NCBI RefSeq assembly: GCF_002251835.1
Contig: NZ_NOXV01000305.1
Location: 1 to 42,209 of the forward strand
Origin: Flavobacterium cyanobacteriorum
Lineage (GTDB): Bacteria > Bacteroidota > Bacteroidia > Flavobacteriales > Flavobacteriaceae
Reading direction: 5' to 3'
Length of the DNA: 42,209 nucleotides
Below the pieces are notes generated by a model. That model saw only the letters and a list, made by a program, of their open reading frames with translations. It searched no databases and was not told where the DNA came from. Positions within the stretch are counted from its first letter, which is position 1; each line of letters begins with the position of its first letter. Shown here piece by piece: positions 1-8,040 of this stretch. A program made the position numbers and the translations under genes.

Positions 1-189
1 CACCAGATACTGGTGATAAAAGACTCCAGCAACACTTCTTTTTATAAAAATTGTTCAATTGTGAGACCGGTAGCCATTCACAGTGTTCTATCTGTTCCCC
101 GAAACCCCATTTTGTCCAACATTTGCTTCATAAAAACCATTCCACCCACGGGGTAATCTCTTTATTGTAAAGGATAAATCGAATTTCAT
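1..189 (-). pseudogene. Decayed IS1380-like transposase, N-terminal fragment (runs off the left edge)
   Basis: Read on the minus strand from an ATG at 187-189, the three frames together spell a transposase-like N-terminus: MKFDLSFT, then NKEITPW, then GGMVFMKQMLDKMGF, then EQIEHCEWLP, then VLLESFITSIW up to the window edge. The order and motifs (TPWGG, KMGFREQIE, ESFITSIWCG) resemble what I remember of IS1380-family transposases in Bacteroidota. Keeping the reading requires at least four single-base frame changes, mostly at short A or G runs, so the gene is dead. The rest lies outside the window. The family call is from memory of motifs and is moderate. The decay itself is seen directly. Confidence 0.55.
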
Positions 190-292
190 CACTATTTTTT
201 TCTACTGCTACGCAGTTGGACTTTCAGGCCTAAAATATGCTTTTTTCTCTATTGCGTAATTTGGGTTAAATAAAACTATAATTAAAAAAATT

Positions 293-320
293 GAGTTATA
301 TAGTTAGTTTCTGTATTATT
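293..320 (+). repeat. Left terminal inverted repeat of the IS1595-type element
   Basis: It begins GAGTTATATAG and contains TTTCTGTAT at 308-316. It pairs with 1219-1246 at 21 of 28 positions in inverted orientation. The transposase stop codon (296-298) lies inside it. Confidence 0.7.
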
Positions 321-1198
321 TGATTATGATATATAGGTTTTGAGTTTATCATTCTTTCGATTGTTTTGTGAAATATATTCTCTTTAAAAATAGATTTATT
401 CATTCTAAAAGAGAATTCATCAAAATACGACTGAACGTGCTTTTTACTAACATGAGTTGGAACTGTTCTAATCCAAGACTTTATCTGGTGTACTACAACG
501 TGTATTTCTTTAAAATTCCTTCCTTTTTTGCTTTCTTTTTGCTCAATATTATACATTGCTTTTAATGGTGAATATCCTCGCCATTTGTCTGTAAATATTT
601 TGGCACTTGTACTTATGTGTTCCTCAAAAATAGGTGTTAATGACTTAGCTGAATAGTCATCAATTGCTTTCACATAAACGCGTTTTATCTTGTTTTTTTC
701 TGTTAGTTCAACTGCTATAACTGCCGTAGTCTTTTTTGTGTCATAACTTCTTCCTTGTTTTGCGTCTTCTTTCCCACCAACTACAAATTCATCTACATGG
801 ACAATTTGCGATAAAGGATATTTCTGACTGCTTTGCATTGCAACACGTACCTTCTGCATGAAAAACCAAGCTGTGGTTTGGCTTATTCCATAACGCTTTC
901 CAACTTGAATACTTGACATGCTTTTAGTTGAAGTTGTCATCTCAAAAACAATTAAAAATGCTTTTTGCAAACCGAATTTTACTTTATGAAAAAGTGTATT
1001 TGCTGTTGAACTTTCAACATGATTACAAGAATAACATTGATAGTTATATCCCGCTTTTTCACATCCTTTTTCAGAACCGTATTTTGAGCATTTAAAGCCA
1101 TCCATCCATTTGATTTTACTTAAATAAGCTTTACAAGCATCATCGTCCGGTAATTCTTTTACTAAGTTGAGTATGTTTTGACCTTTAAAAACTTTCAT
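296..1198 (-). CDS. IS1595 family (ISXO2-like) transposase
   Basis: This 300-residue protein has the layout of an ISXO2/IS1595 transposase: an N-terminal zinc ribbon (about residues 35-65), a linker, then a DDE-type nuclease domain. Candidate acidic residues are in HVDEFVVGGK (about 134-143) and IFTDKWRGY (about 200-208), followed by the family-typical HVSKKHVQSYFDEFSFRMNK near 253-272. The zinc ribbon is imperfect: the first knuckle reads CSKYGS where CxxC is expected (Tyr replaces the second Cys), while the second knuckle CYSC is intact. There are no frameshifts and the length is normal for the family. It is codon-wise very AT-rich compared with the chromosomal genes. Activity is uncertain because of the lost Cys. 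Confidence 0.88.
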   Translation of the reverse strand: MKVFKGQNILNLVKELPDDDACKAYLSKIKWMDGFKCSKYGSEKGCEKAGYNYQCYSCNHVESSTANTLFHKVKFGLQKAFLIVFEMTTSTKSMSSIQVGKRYGISQTTAWFFMQKVRVAMQSSQKYPLSQIVHVDEFVVGGKEDAKQGRSYDTKKTTAVIAVELTEKNKIKRVYVKAIDDYSAKSLTPIFEEHISTSAKIFTDKWRGYSPLKAMYNIEQKESKKGRNFKEIHVVVHQIKSWIRTVPTHVSKKHVQSYFDEFSFRMNKSIFKENIFHKTIERMINSKPIYHNQIIQKLTI

Positions 1199-1218
1199 AA
1201 TATAGTATTTATAGGTGC

Positions 1219-1246
1219 TAATATACAGAAATTAAATTAATAACTC
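1219..1246 (-). repeat. Right terminal inverted repeat of the IS1595-type element
   Basis: Read on the minus strand from 1246 it begins GAGTTATTAAT and contains TTTCTGTAT, matching the left repeat at 293-320. It lies 21 bases outside the transposase start codon, so the transposase promoter must sit in or next to it. Confidence 0.7.
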
Positions 1247-1407
1247 GTTAAAAAAAATTGGAAAAAACCTTTTTAAAGCTTTATTCATTAATCACATTAT
1301 TTGCTTTAACTTCTTAATTTTGATAAAAATATGATTCCGGATAATTTTATATACACTACACCTGTAAAAGAATAAGCAACGGGATTCCAAATAATAAAAA
1401 AATAATA

Positions 1408-4400
1408 CTAATGGACGAGTTTCCTGTTATAAATACCTTTTACGGTAGTGATTTTTAGGAGTAATACCTGCTGTTTTGCCACAAGGCCATCCAGCAATAC
1501 CTCTGTAGACATTAGCCTCTCACGGCTATACACCAGCCTTCCCCTTATGTCGTACACCTCAATACCTGTGATATCTTCCTGTGGCGCGCTCACCACAACC
1601 GTATCGCCCTGCCTGTATACGCTAAGGGACGTACCGGCAGTAATCGTGGGCCTGTTAAGTGTATTATTAGCAAATACTATTTCAAACCTGTTACTAAAAG
1701 TTCCCGCCCCGGTCGTAAAGGTATAGGCGCCATCGGCAAAATTGTGTACCGTGCCGACAGCATTATCTTTGAGGTACACGGTCTGGCCTTCGCCAAACAA
1801 ACCGTTTACGCGGCCTATGGCTACCTCATAAGTACCAGACTGGGCTGTACGCAGCTGCAGCGGCACCACATCCGTATCGGTAAATGGCAATGCACGTGCG
1901 TGTATAATGAATTCCTTACCATTCAGTACAGGCGCAAGTACAAAATCTGCATCGTTAATGTAGGGCGCGTCAAGCCCCTCATCTTCTTCATTAGTAGCGC
2001 CGGCTACATAGCCCGTATACATCTGGCTAAAACGCTGGCCGGGGCCTGTAAGATTGAGCCATATTCCGTGGCTTTCGGTTTCCGGCGCATTCATCCTAAA
2101 GAACTGGTTGGCCGTGTCGGTGCTTCGCATACCGTTCGTAAATAAGGCATTGAGCGAACCGGGGCTGTTTTTCATCTTCACAATAAAACCCTGCCCTGTC
2201 CTGATGATGCCCAGGGGATCTTCCTGCTCGGGCTCCCCATTGGAAGTGTATATCCCCACACTGTTTATGGTGACATAGGCCGATGAAGGGCTGTTGTTGG
2301 TTTTCCTCCATATCCAAACATTGCCGTCTATAGCGTTGGTATTGGCCGCCCTGAATACCGCAAGGCTAATGGGTGACGGGTACGGGTTACCTACAAAATT
2401 ATAGCCGTTTCCTGCCGTGCTGAGGCTTACTGTAATATTGCCGTTATTAGGTAAGCCGGAAAACCTACCGTTGAACGTCATGGTGGTGATTCCCTGCTGG
2501 TATTCGGCAGCATTAGTACTGAATGTACCTGTAGGGTTCCCCTGGCCGTCAAAGCTGCCGTTTGGCATTCGTATCAGGTAGCCAGTACCGGGTGTAAAGG
2601 TTGTGGCTGACGATGTGCCCAAGCCGGGTACCTGGATATACTGGTCAGTAGCAGTATTGTAAGTGTAAAAACGGTTGGGCAGCGTATTGGGTGAAAAACC
2701 GAAAAGGTTCTGCGCGGCTACCGGTGATGACCACATGGTGTAATCCTGCCTGAAAAGCGGCGAACTGTTCCTGAAAACTACTACATTACCCGAATTGTTG
2801 TTTGTGGTAGTGGCAGCGCCCTGCAGCAGGTTGGCATTATTAAGGAATGACACGTTGCCCCCTGAATTAACAAGGTTGCCCCCTACAGTAAGGTTTTGCC
2901 CCGAAACTACTGTTAAGGCCACATTAGTTACAGTGGCATTACCGGCGGTGACTACGTTGCCCGCAAGGGTTTTTGCCCCGGAGCCAGAAAGAATGAGATT
3001 ACCATACTGTGACCCGCCAAGCGTAGAAACAGACTGCGCCCCGCCGTAATATTCCGTAGTACTGGTGGCTCCCAATGTGTAATTGGCGTAACCCGCAGGA
3101 AATGAACCTGTACCGCCTATACGCAGCGTGGCACCATTGGCGATGCTAAAGGTGGCCCCTGTACCAGTATTGGTAAGGGTATTGGAAGCAATGTCAAGCG
3201 TAGAGGCATTAATAGCTACATTACCCCTTGCTGCAGTGTTGGCCGACAAAGATTTTGTGCCTGTGCCTGATATAGTAAGGTTGCCATAGTCAGTACTGTT
3301 AAGCGCAGCCACTACCTGGTTACTGCCATAGTACTCCACTGTTGACGAAGCACCCAGGGTATGGGTGGCAAAGTTGGCCGGGAAAGTACCGGTGCCGCCT
3401 ATGCGGAGGATGGCGCCGTTGGCAAGGGTAAGCGTACCGCCCGAGACAGCCCTGCTCAGGGTGTTGGCACCAATATCAAGCGTACCGGCGTTGATATTCA
3501 GGTTGCCCGAAATGGCCCTGTCTGCACTAAGTGTGATGGTGCCGTTATCTACCGTAACGTTATTAGGCCCGAATGTAGCAGGCCATTCAGCACCGGTAGT
3601 AAGGGAACCCGGAAGGTTATAAATAAGGTTGCCGCCCGTGCCGTAGCGTATAGCCGCGCCGGCGCCTAACGACAGGGTTGCGGAACCTGTTACGGTAAGG
3701 TTACCGTTGATCGTAAGTACGCGGCCTGCTGTTATGGACAGGGTACCGCCACTAAGGGTAAGGTTACCGATGGTTTCATCAAAACCTACATTAAAAGTAC
3801 CTGATGAGAGGTTTACAGATGCAGCATCAGGGATAATGTTAGCTGCACCCACCGTAAACGTTCCGCCGTTGATGTTATAAACTGTTGATGCCATAGCCAC
3901 CGCTGTGGAGAGTTCATCACCCGAAACCGTAGTGCTGCCGGTGTAGCCTTGTGTACCATAGAGCGAAAGGGTGCCACTGCCCTGCTTGGTGATAGTGCCG
4001 GAACCGCTTATGGAATTCTGGAAGATGGTGCCTGTCCAGCCCCCGGTAATGGTCAGGTTACCCGAGCCAAGCGACACCGAGCCACCATTATTAAAACCAG
4101 TTTCCCGTACCGAAGCTACTGAGGTATCTACGCCGTTAAGGTCAAATGTTGCGCCAGCGCTGATAAACACATTGGAGCCGATACCGGGCCTGCCTGAACC
4201 ACTCAGCCTGAGTGTTCCGCCGGTAATACGGGTGTTGCCGGTATAGGTATTGGCCGCCGCGAGCGTAATGGTACCTGTACCTTGTTTTATAAGTTCATTG
4301 ACAGAAACAATAGTAGTAGAATTGGCATCCGTGCCGTTGCTTATGATACCGTCAAAAGTTGATGAGCCATTACCGCCGCCTATTTCGACGGTACCGGTAG

Positions 4401-5094
4401 AGCGGATAGAAGCATTTTTCCAAAACATGTTATTGCTGTTCCCACTTGTCTGGTTCCATATAGCAAAACTGGTAATATTGTCTGTTGCCCCAAGTGTGCC
4501 GGCAAGTACCATATCAAAAGAAGTAGCGCTGTTAGCCGATGAAATGGTAAGGTTCGCCGTTCTCGCCGAAGTGAGTTTCAGCCTGAAGGTTACATCCTGG
4601 TTTGGCGTAGCGAATCCGCTACCTGCTGAAGAAGCAGCGGGAAACCAGTTGCCATTCGTATTGATCTGGAAACGCGCTCGTTGGTTTACCAGCAAAGCGC
4701 CATAGTTTGAATATGTTGTATTTCCGTTAAAAGAAATACCCGCAGTACCATTGTCAAAAAAATTAGTAGAATTATTTACGAAAGCCGTGATTACAAATTC
4801 GTCGCCTACCTGCATAGGGCGGGAAATACCCTGGGTGCCAAAGGTATTGGTGGTAAAAGTACGAAATGTTGCCACACCCGGATTACCTATAAAACCACTT
4901 CCGCTACCGTTAGCAAACACACCCAGTTCGGCAGCGCCGTTATCAAAAGTGCCTGCAAAATAATTACTGCCTGTAAATACGGTATGGGTCTGGTTAAAAG
5001 CAACTGTTTGCGTGGTATAGTTAAGTGTTACCTGCGCATTCAGGGTATTGGTTAACATAAATAAAAGCAGGAGTAGTTTTTTTTTCATTTCCAT
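1408..5094 (-). CDS. Large secreted beta-strand-repeat protein with T9SS C-terminal sorting domain
   Basis: A 1228-residue exported protein. A signal peptide covers about residues 1-20 (lysines, a leucine run, cleavage near LNA-Q). Residues of about 250-480 hold repeats of the autotransporter-associated beta-strand type (KQGTGTITLAAANTYTGNT, later KQGSGTLSLYGTQGYTGST). Two near-identical units of about 92 residues, centred on GGTGTFPANF (about 573) and GGTGSFPAGY (about 665), follow. The last 80 residues match a type A type IX secretion sorting domain (VYDIRGRLVYS, then a G-x-Y-x-RKLVH ending). It is probably carried across the outer membrane by the gliding/T9SS machinery and anchored or released; adhesin or matrix protein is a guess. 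It is monocistronic, with a hairpin leader upstream. ATG at 5094 or at 5088 (MKKK) are both possible starts. Confidence 0.85.
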   Translation of the reverse strand: MEMKKKLLLLLFMLTNTLNAQVTLNYTTQTVAFNQTHTVFTGSNYFAGTFDNGAAELGVFANGSGSGFIGNPGVATFRTFTTNTFGTQGISRPMQVGDEFVITAFVNNSTNFFDNGTAGISFNGNTTYSNYGALLVNQRARFQINTNGNWFPAASSAGSGFATPNQDVTFRLKLTSARTANLTISSANSATSFDMVLAGTLGATDNITSFAIWNQTSGNSNNMFWKNASIRSTGTVEIGGGNGSSTFDGIISNGTDANSTTIVSVNELIKQGTGTITLAAANTYTGNTRITGGTLRLSGSGRPGIGSNVFISAGATFDLNGVDTSVASVRETGFNNGGSVSLGSGNLTITGGWTGTIFQNSISGSGTITKQGSGTLSLYGTQGYTGSTTVSGDELSTAVAMASTVYNINGGTFTVGAANIIPDAASVNLSSGTFNVGFDETIGNLTLSGGTLSITAGRVLTINGNLTVTGSATLSLGAGAAIRYGTGGNLIYNLPGSLTTGAEWPATFGPNNVTVDNGTITLSADRAISGNLNINAGTLDIGANTLSRAVSGGTLTLANGAILRIGGTGTFPANFATHTLGASSTVEYYGSNQVVAALNSTDYGNLTISGTGTKSLSANTAARGNVAINASTLDIASNTLTNTGTGATFSIANGATLRIGGTGSFPAGYANYTLGATSTTEYYGGAQSVSTLGGSQYGNLILSGSGAKTLAGNVVTAGNATVTNVALTVVSGQNLTVGGNLVNSGGNVSFLNNANLLQGAATTTNNNSGNVVVFRNSSPLFRQDYTMWSSPVAAQNLFGFSPNTLPNRFYTYNTATDQYIQVPGLGTSSATTFTPGTGYLIRMPNGSFDGQGNPTGTFSTNAAEYQQGITTMTFNGRFSGLPNNGNITVSLSTAGNGYNFVGNPYPSPISLAVFRAANTNAIDGNVWIWRKTNNSPSSAYVTINSVGIYTSNGEPEQEDPLGIIRTGQGFIVKMKNSPGSLNALFTNGMRSTDTANQFFRMNAPETESHGIWLNLTGPGQRFSQMYTGYVAGATNEEDEGLDAPYINDADFVLAPVLNGKEFIIHARALPFTDTDVVPLQLRTAQSGTYEVAIGRVNGLFGEGQTVYLKDNAVGTVHNFADGAYTFTTGAGTFSNRFEIVFANNTLNRPTITAGTSLSVYRQGDTVVVSAPQEDITGIEVYDIRGRLVYSRERLMSTEVLLDGLVAKQQVLLLKITTVKGIYNRKLVH

Positions 5095-5124
5095 AAATCA
5101 TTTAAAAAACATTATTACATTAAA

Positions 5125-5164
5125 AATGAAGCACTTGTTTGTGCTTCATTCATACTCAAATGTA
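5125..5164 (-). promoter_or_regulatory. Candidate promoter -7 box and 5' stem-loop of the secreted repeat protein gene
   Basis: On the minus strand TACATTTG (5164-5157) fits the Bacteroidota -7 consensus TAnnTTTG, although I see no good -33 TTG at 18-20 bases. A start about 6-7 bases further on would put the mRNA 5' end close to 5150, the outer base of a perfect 10-bp hairpin (AATGAAGCAC 5125-5134 with GTGCTTCATT 5141-5150, loop TTGTTT). The start codon is 30 bases downstream. It could be an mRNA-stabilising 5' hairpin. It could also be a minus-strand terminator, since ATTTTTAA follows the stem. Confidence 0.45.
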
Positions 5165-5175
5165 AAAATACATAC

Positions 5176-5206
5176 AAAAAGTTGGTTTTACATACTAACT
5201 TTTTTT
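5176..5206. terminator. Possible intrinsic terminator in the ribH to repeat-protein gap
   Basis: AAAAAGTTGG (5176-5185) pairs with CTAACTTTTT (5195-5204) over 10 bp with one G-T, followed by T on both strands. Read on the minus strand it lies about 200 bases past ribH and could end that transcript. The rest of the 313-base gap (5207-5407) is AT-rich with only a weak 5-bp hairpin near 5362-5375, and I see nothing else in it. Confidence 0.35.
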
Positions 5207-5407
5207 AACATTTAAACTATAACGTTTTCGTGTTGAAAAGTTTTTTAAAAATGATTATTTTAAAAAAAAAGATACGGGTTTTAAAAAAAATTAAGTAATA
5301 CAATAGCAAATGTGCAATTGATGTGCCGCTGCAATTCTGACAGTAAAGTTTAAGGATAAGAGACTACTCTTGTAGTGAAAGGTTATTGTTACTTATACAA
5401 AATATAG

Positions 5408-5899
5408 TTACTTTACCCTGTGCTTTAAGCCGGCCATTTTCATGGCTACTACTGCTGCTTCCGTGCCTTTATTGCCGTGTTTGCCCCCGCTCCTGTCTAT
5501 GGCCTGCTGCAGGTTATTATCTGTAAGCACACAAAAGATTACAGGGACATCAGTAATAATGTTAAGGTCTTTTATGCCCTGTGATACCGCTTCACAAACA
5601 AAGTCAAAGTGTTTCGTCTCGCCCTGTATAACGCTGCCTATGGCAATTACTGCATCAACAGCCTGTGATTGTATCATTTTTTTGCAGCCGTAGATTAGTT
5701 CAAAACTTCCCGGGACATTCCATATTACCAGGTTTTCTTCCGGCACGCCATTATCCCGCAGCGTTTCAACAGCTCCTTTATATAGCCCAGAAGTTATGTT
5801 TTCATTCCACTCTGAAACAACAATCCCAAACCGGAAATTTTTCGCGTTTGGGATTGTGTTTTTATCGTAATGTGATAAATTCTTATTTTCGGTTGCCAT
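5408..5899 (-). CDS. ribH: 6,7-dimethyl-8-ribityllumazine synthase
   Basis: It catalyses the penultimate step of riboflavin synthesis, joining the ribityl-aminouracil and a four-carbon phosphate to give lumazine, in a cytosolic icosahedral or pentameric assembly. The 163-residue protein has the family landmarks FGIVVSEWN near the N-terminus, VPGSFELIYGCKKM, AVIAIGSVIQGETKHFDFV and VPVIFCVLTDNNLQQAIDRSGG, and ends with the conserved AAVVAMKMAGL. The start at 5899 (MATENKNL) is preferred over an upstream ATG inside the previous gene, because family members begin this way and it leaves a 1-base gap to the TPR gene. It is co-transcribed with that gene. No other rib genes are nearby. Confidence 0.95.
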   Translation of the reverse strand: MATENKNLSHYDKNTIPNAKNFRFGIVVSEWNENITSGLYKGAVETLRDNGVPEENLVIWNVPGSFELIYGCKKMIQSQAVDAVIAIGSVIQGETKHFDFVCEAVSQGIKDLNIITDVPVIFCVLTDNNLQQAIDRSGGKHGNKGTEAAVVAMKMAGLKHRVK

Positions 5900-5900
5900 A

Positions 5901-6677
5901 TTATTCGGCCTTTGCGATGTAGGCATCAATGTTTACGCCTTCAGCAGAAGTATCATATTTATCTTTTATTTCCTGGTAATATTTAAGCGCGTCAGCCTTT
6001 TTGTTCATGGACATTAAAAGCTGAGCCGCCTTAAACAGGAATCGTGGTGTAGTGAGCTCATTGTCACTGGCCTTTATGGCTTTTTCATAAAATTTTAGTG
6101 CGTCTTCATTCTGCTTCAGCTGGGCAAAAGCATCGCCTTTGGCACCTTCGGCCATGGCAGTAAGTACATCATCGCCGGATTTGAATTCTTCCAGATGTTT
6201 CACGGCATCCTTATATTTACCGGTATTAAGGTACGCCATACCGGCAAAATAATGTGAAAGGTTAGCCGCGTCAGTACCACCATAATTTTCAATTATGCCC
6301 AGGAAACCGAGTTTACCTTCACCACCTTTTAGCGACAGGTTATAAAGTGAGTCATTTGCGGTGGGGGCATCAATAGCCTGTGTAAAGTATTCTTCTGCCT
6401 GGAACATTTCCCTGGCAGCCTCGTCTTCTTTAGGAGTGGCAACAAACTTGTCATAAAGCAGGTAACCCACAGTAGCAAGGGCTATTATACCAAGCACTAC
6501 AAATATAGCTTTTTGGTTACGGGCTACCCACGCTTCCGTTCTGGATGCGCTTTGGTCCAGCGTATTAAACACTTCAGCAGTAGTACTTTTGCCATCAAAT
6601 TTTTCTTCAGGCTCAATATCATTAACTTCAGCTACAGGTTTGGGTGCTTTATATCCTCTTTTGTTATACGTTGCCAT
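5901..6677 (-). CDS. TPR-containing membrane-anchored protein (YfgM-like)
   Basis: A 258-residue protein with a basic cytosolic N-terminus, one transmembrane segment (AIFVVLGIIALATVGYLLY, about residues 58-76) and a periplasmic region of tetratricopeptide-like helices (for example ALKFYEKAIKASDNE and YHFAGMAYLNTGKYKDA-like units between about 130 and 250). The layout resembles YfgM, an ancillary partner of the SecYEG translocon in proteobacteria; that role is only inferred here. It precedes ribH with a 1-base gap, an arrangement I recall as common in flavobacteria. Upstream on the minus strand, TATTTTTG at about 6700-6707 is a candidate -7 box. It is divergent from recF. Confidence 0.8.
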   Translation of the reverse strand: MATYNKRGYKAPKPVAEVNDIEPEEKFDGKSTTAEVFNTLDQSASRTEAWVARNQKAIFVVLGIIALATVGYLLYDKFVATPKEDEAAREMFQAEEYFTQAIDAPTANDSLYNLSLKGGEGKLGFLGIIENYGGTDAANLSHYFAGMAYLNTGKYKDAVKHLEEFKSGDDVLTAMAEGAKGDAFAQLKQNEDALKFYEKAIKASDNELTTPRFLFKAAQLLMSMNKKADALKYYQEIKDKYDTSAEGVNIDAYIAKAE

Positions 6678-6818
6678 TTATTTCATTTTTGTGAGCCGCA
6701 AAAATAAAATTTTTATTGAATATTAAAATATCTTTTTATTGATATTTTTTGAATAATTTGCAGCCACTTTAAAAAAAGCATATACCATAACCGTTCGCTT
6801 ATACCGGACGCATTGCGC

Positions 6819-7898
6819 ATGTACCTGAAACAATTATCCATACTTAATTATAAAAACATTGCTGAAGCAGTATATGTTTTTGACCCGAAGATTAACTGTT
6901 TTACAGGTAAAAACGGCATTGGCAAAACCAACGTGCTGGATGCGGTATACCACCTTGCTTATGGAAAAAGTTATTTTAACCCGCTGGCGGTCCAGAACAT
7001 TAAGCACGGTGAAGATTTCTTTGTCCTTGAAGGCACATTCAGCAAGGATGGCCGTACCGAACAGGTTGCCTGCAGCCTGAAGAAAGGGCAAAAAAAAGTA
7101 CTGAAACGCAACGGCAAAGTGTATGAAAAATTTTCAGAACATATAGGTTTTATACCTCTTGTGATCATTTCACCATCTGACAATGACCTGATTATGGAAG
7201 GCAGCGAAACCCGCAGGAAGTTCATTGACAGTGTCATTTCACAGCTCAACAGCCGGTACCTGCAGCAGCTTATAGCCTACCAGAATATTATAGCGCAGCG
7301 GAATGCCCTGCTGAAGTACTTTGCACTCAACCGCGTATTTGATAAAGAGCAACTTTTGGTTTATAATGAGCAACTGGAACCACTGGCACAGGCTGTTTTT
7401 GAAGAAAGGAAAAAATTCCTTGAAAATTTCATACCTATTTTTAGCCACCACCACAGGACCATCACTGACGCGGCCGAAAGCGTAAACCTCATCTACGAAA
7501 GCCACCTGCACCATAATAGCCTTAGCGGCCTGCTTGAAGAAAACCTGGGCAGGGACAGGGTATTGCAATATACCAGTACCGGTGTGCATAAAGATGACCT
7601 TTTGTTCGAGATAGAGGGCCACCCCATAAAAAAATTTGGTTCCCAGGGCCAGCAAAAATCATTCCTCATCGCCCTGAAGCTGGCGCAGTTCGAGTTTATA
7701 AAGCAGCAAAGCGGCGTGCTGCCCATACTGCTTTTTGACGATATTTTTGACAAGCTGGATGAGACGAGGGTAGAAAAAATAGTTCGGATGATAGATGATA
7801 AGGTGTTCGGGCAGATTTTTATATCCGATACCCATACCGGTCGCACGGAAGCTATAGTCAAAGCCACACACCAGAGCTATAAGATGTTTACTTTATAA
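6819..7898 (+). CDS. recF: DNA replication and repair protein RecF
   Basis: RecF is an SMC/ABC-like ATPase that helps RecO and RecR load RecA at gaps. Walker A is GKNGIGKTN at about residues 30-38, a signature region SQGQQKS lies near 275, and Walker [13 protein letters not shown] is near 305. The length of 359 residues is normal. I start at ATG 6819 ([13 protein letters not shown]), as in relatives; a TTG two codons upstream is the only alternative. The gene stands alone, away from dnaA/dnaN/gyrB, as is usual in Bacteroidota, and is divergent from the TPR gene. No convincing -7 box was found in the 141-base gap. Confidence 0.95.
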   Translation: MYLKQLSILNYKNIAEAVYVFDPKINCFTGKNGIGKTNVLDAVYHLAYGKSYFNPLAVQNIKHGEDFFVLEGTFSKDGRTEQVACSLKKGQKKVLKRNGKVYEKFSEHIGFIPLVIISPSDNDLIMEGSETRRKFIDSVISQLNSRYLQQLIAYQNIIAQRNALLKYFALNRVFDKEQLLVYNEQLEPLAQAVFEERKKFLENFIPIFSHHHRTITDAAESVNLIYESHLHHNSLSGLLEENLGRDRVLQYTSTGVHKDDLLFEIEGHPIKKFGSQGQQKSFLIALKLAQFEFIKQQSGVLPILLFDDIFDKLDETRVEKIVRMIDDKVFGQIFISDTHTGRTEAIVKATHQSYKMFTL

Positions 7899-7959
7899 GA
7901 GTTGATTGAATTATTGATTTGCTTAGCCGGTATCCTGCTTTTTTTACTTTAAGCAAAAA

Positions 7960-7983
7960 CTTTGTTACTTTGTTACTTTGTTA
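7960..7983. repeat. Three tandem copies of an 8-bp unit upstream of the DUF2461 gene
   Basis: CTTTGTTA is repeated three times without mismatch at 7960-7983, followed by a partial CT. Each copy makes TTACTTTG, one base short of the TAnnTTTG promoter box. The array lies 58 bases before the DUF2461 start codon, so copy-number slippage could alter promoter strength. Confidence 0.7.
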
Positions 7984-8040
7984 CTGGCAAACCGATTATG
8001 TACAAAAAAAATTCACGAATCCACAAATTATCAAAAACAG

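Larger units (their letters stand above)
293..1246. mobile_element. IS1595-type insertion sequence, about 954 bp, apparently complete
   Basis: A single transposase gene is enclosed by imperfect terminal inverted repeats at 293-320 and 1219-1246. The outer 24 positions match at 20, including an outer GAGTTAT and an inner TTTCTGTAT block. The left repeat overlaps the last codons and stop of the transposase. Target duplication is unclear because both flanks are A-rich: an 8-base TTAAAAAA occurs at 282-289 and at 1248-1255, the right size for this family, but it may be chance in a homopolymer. The element lies beside a decayed transposase, so this edge looks like an insertion hotspot. Confidence 0.75.

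Noticed and set aside
282-289. TTAAAAAA at 282-289 and 1248-1255 as the target duplication of the IS
   Set aside because: Right size, but both flanks are A runs and the implied ends are uneven by 2 bases, so it is not scored as a feature.
1247-1407. 161-base AT-rich gap between the IS and the secreted-protein gene
   Set aside because: No ORF, hairpin with T run, or promoter box that I could support.
4250-4705. 151-codon plus-strand frame opposite the secreted repeat protein
   Set aside because: Shadow produced by the repetitive codon pattern of the minus-strand gene.
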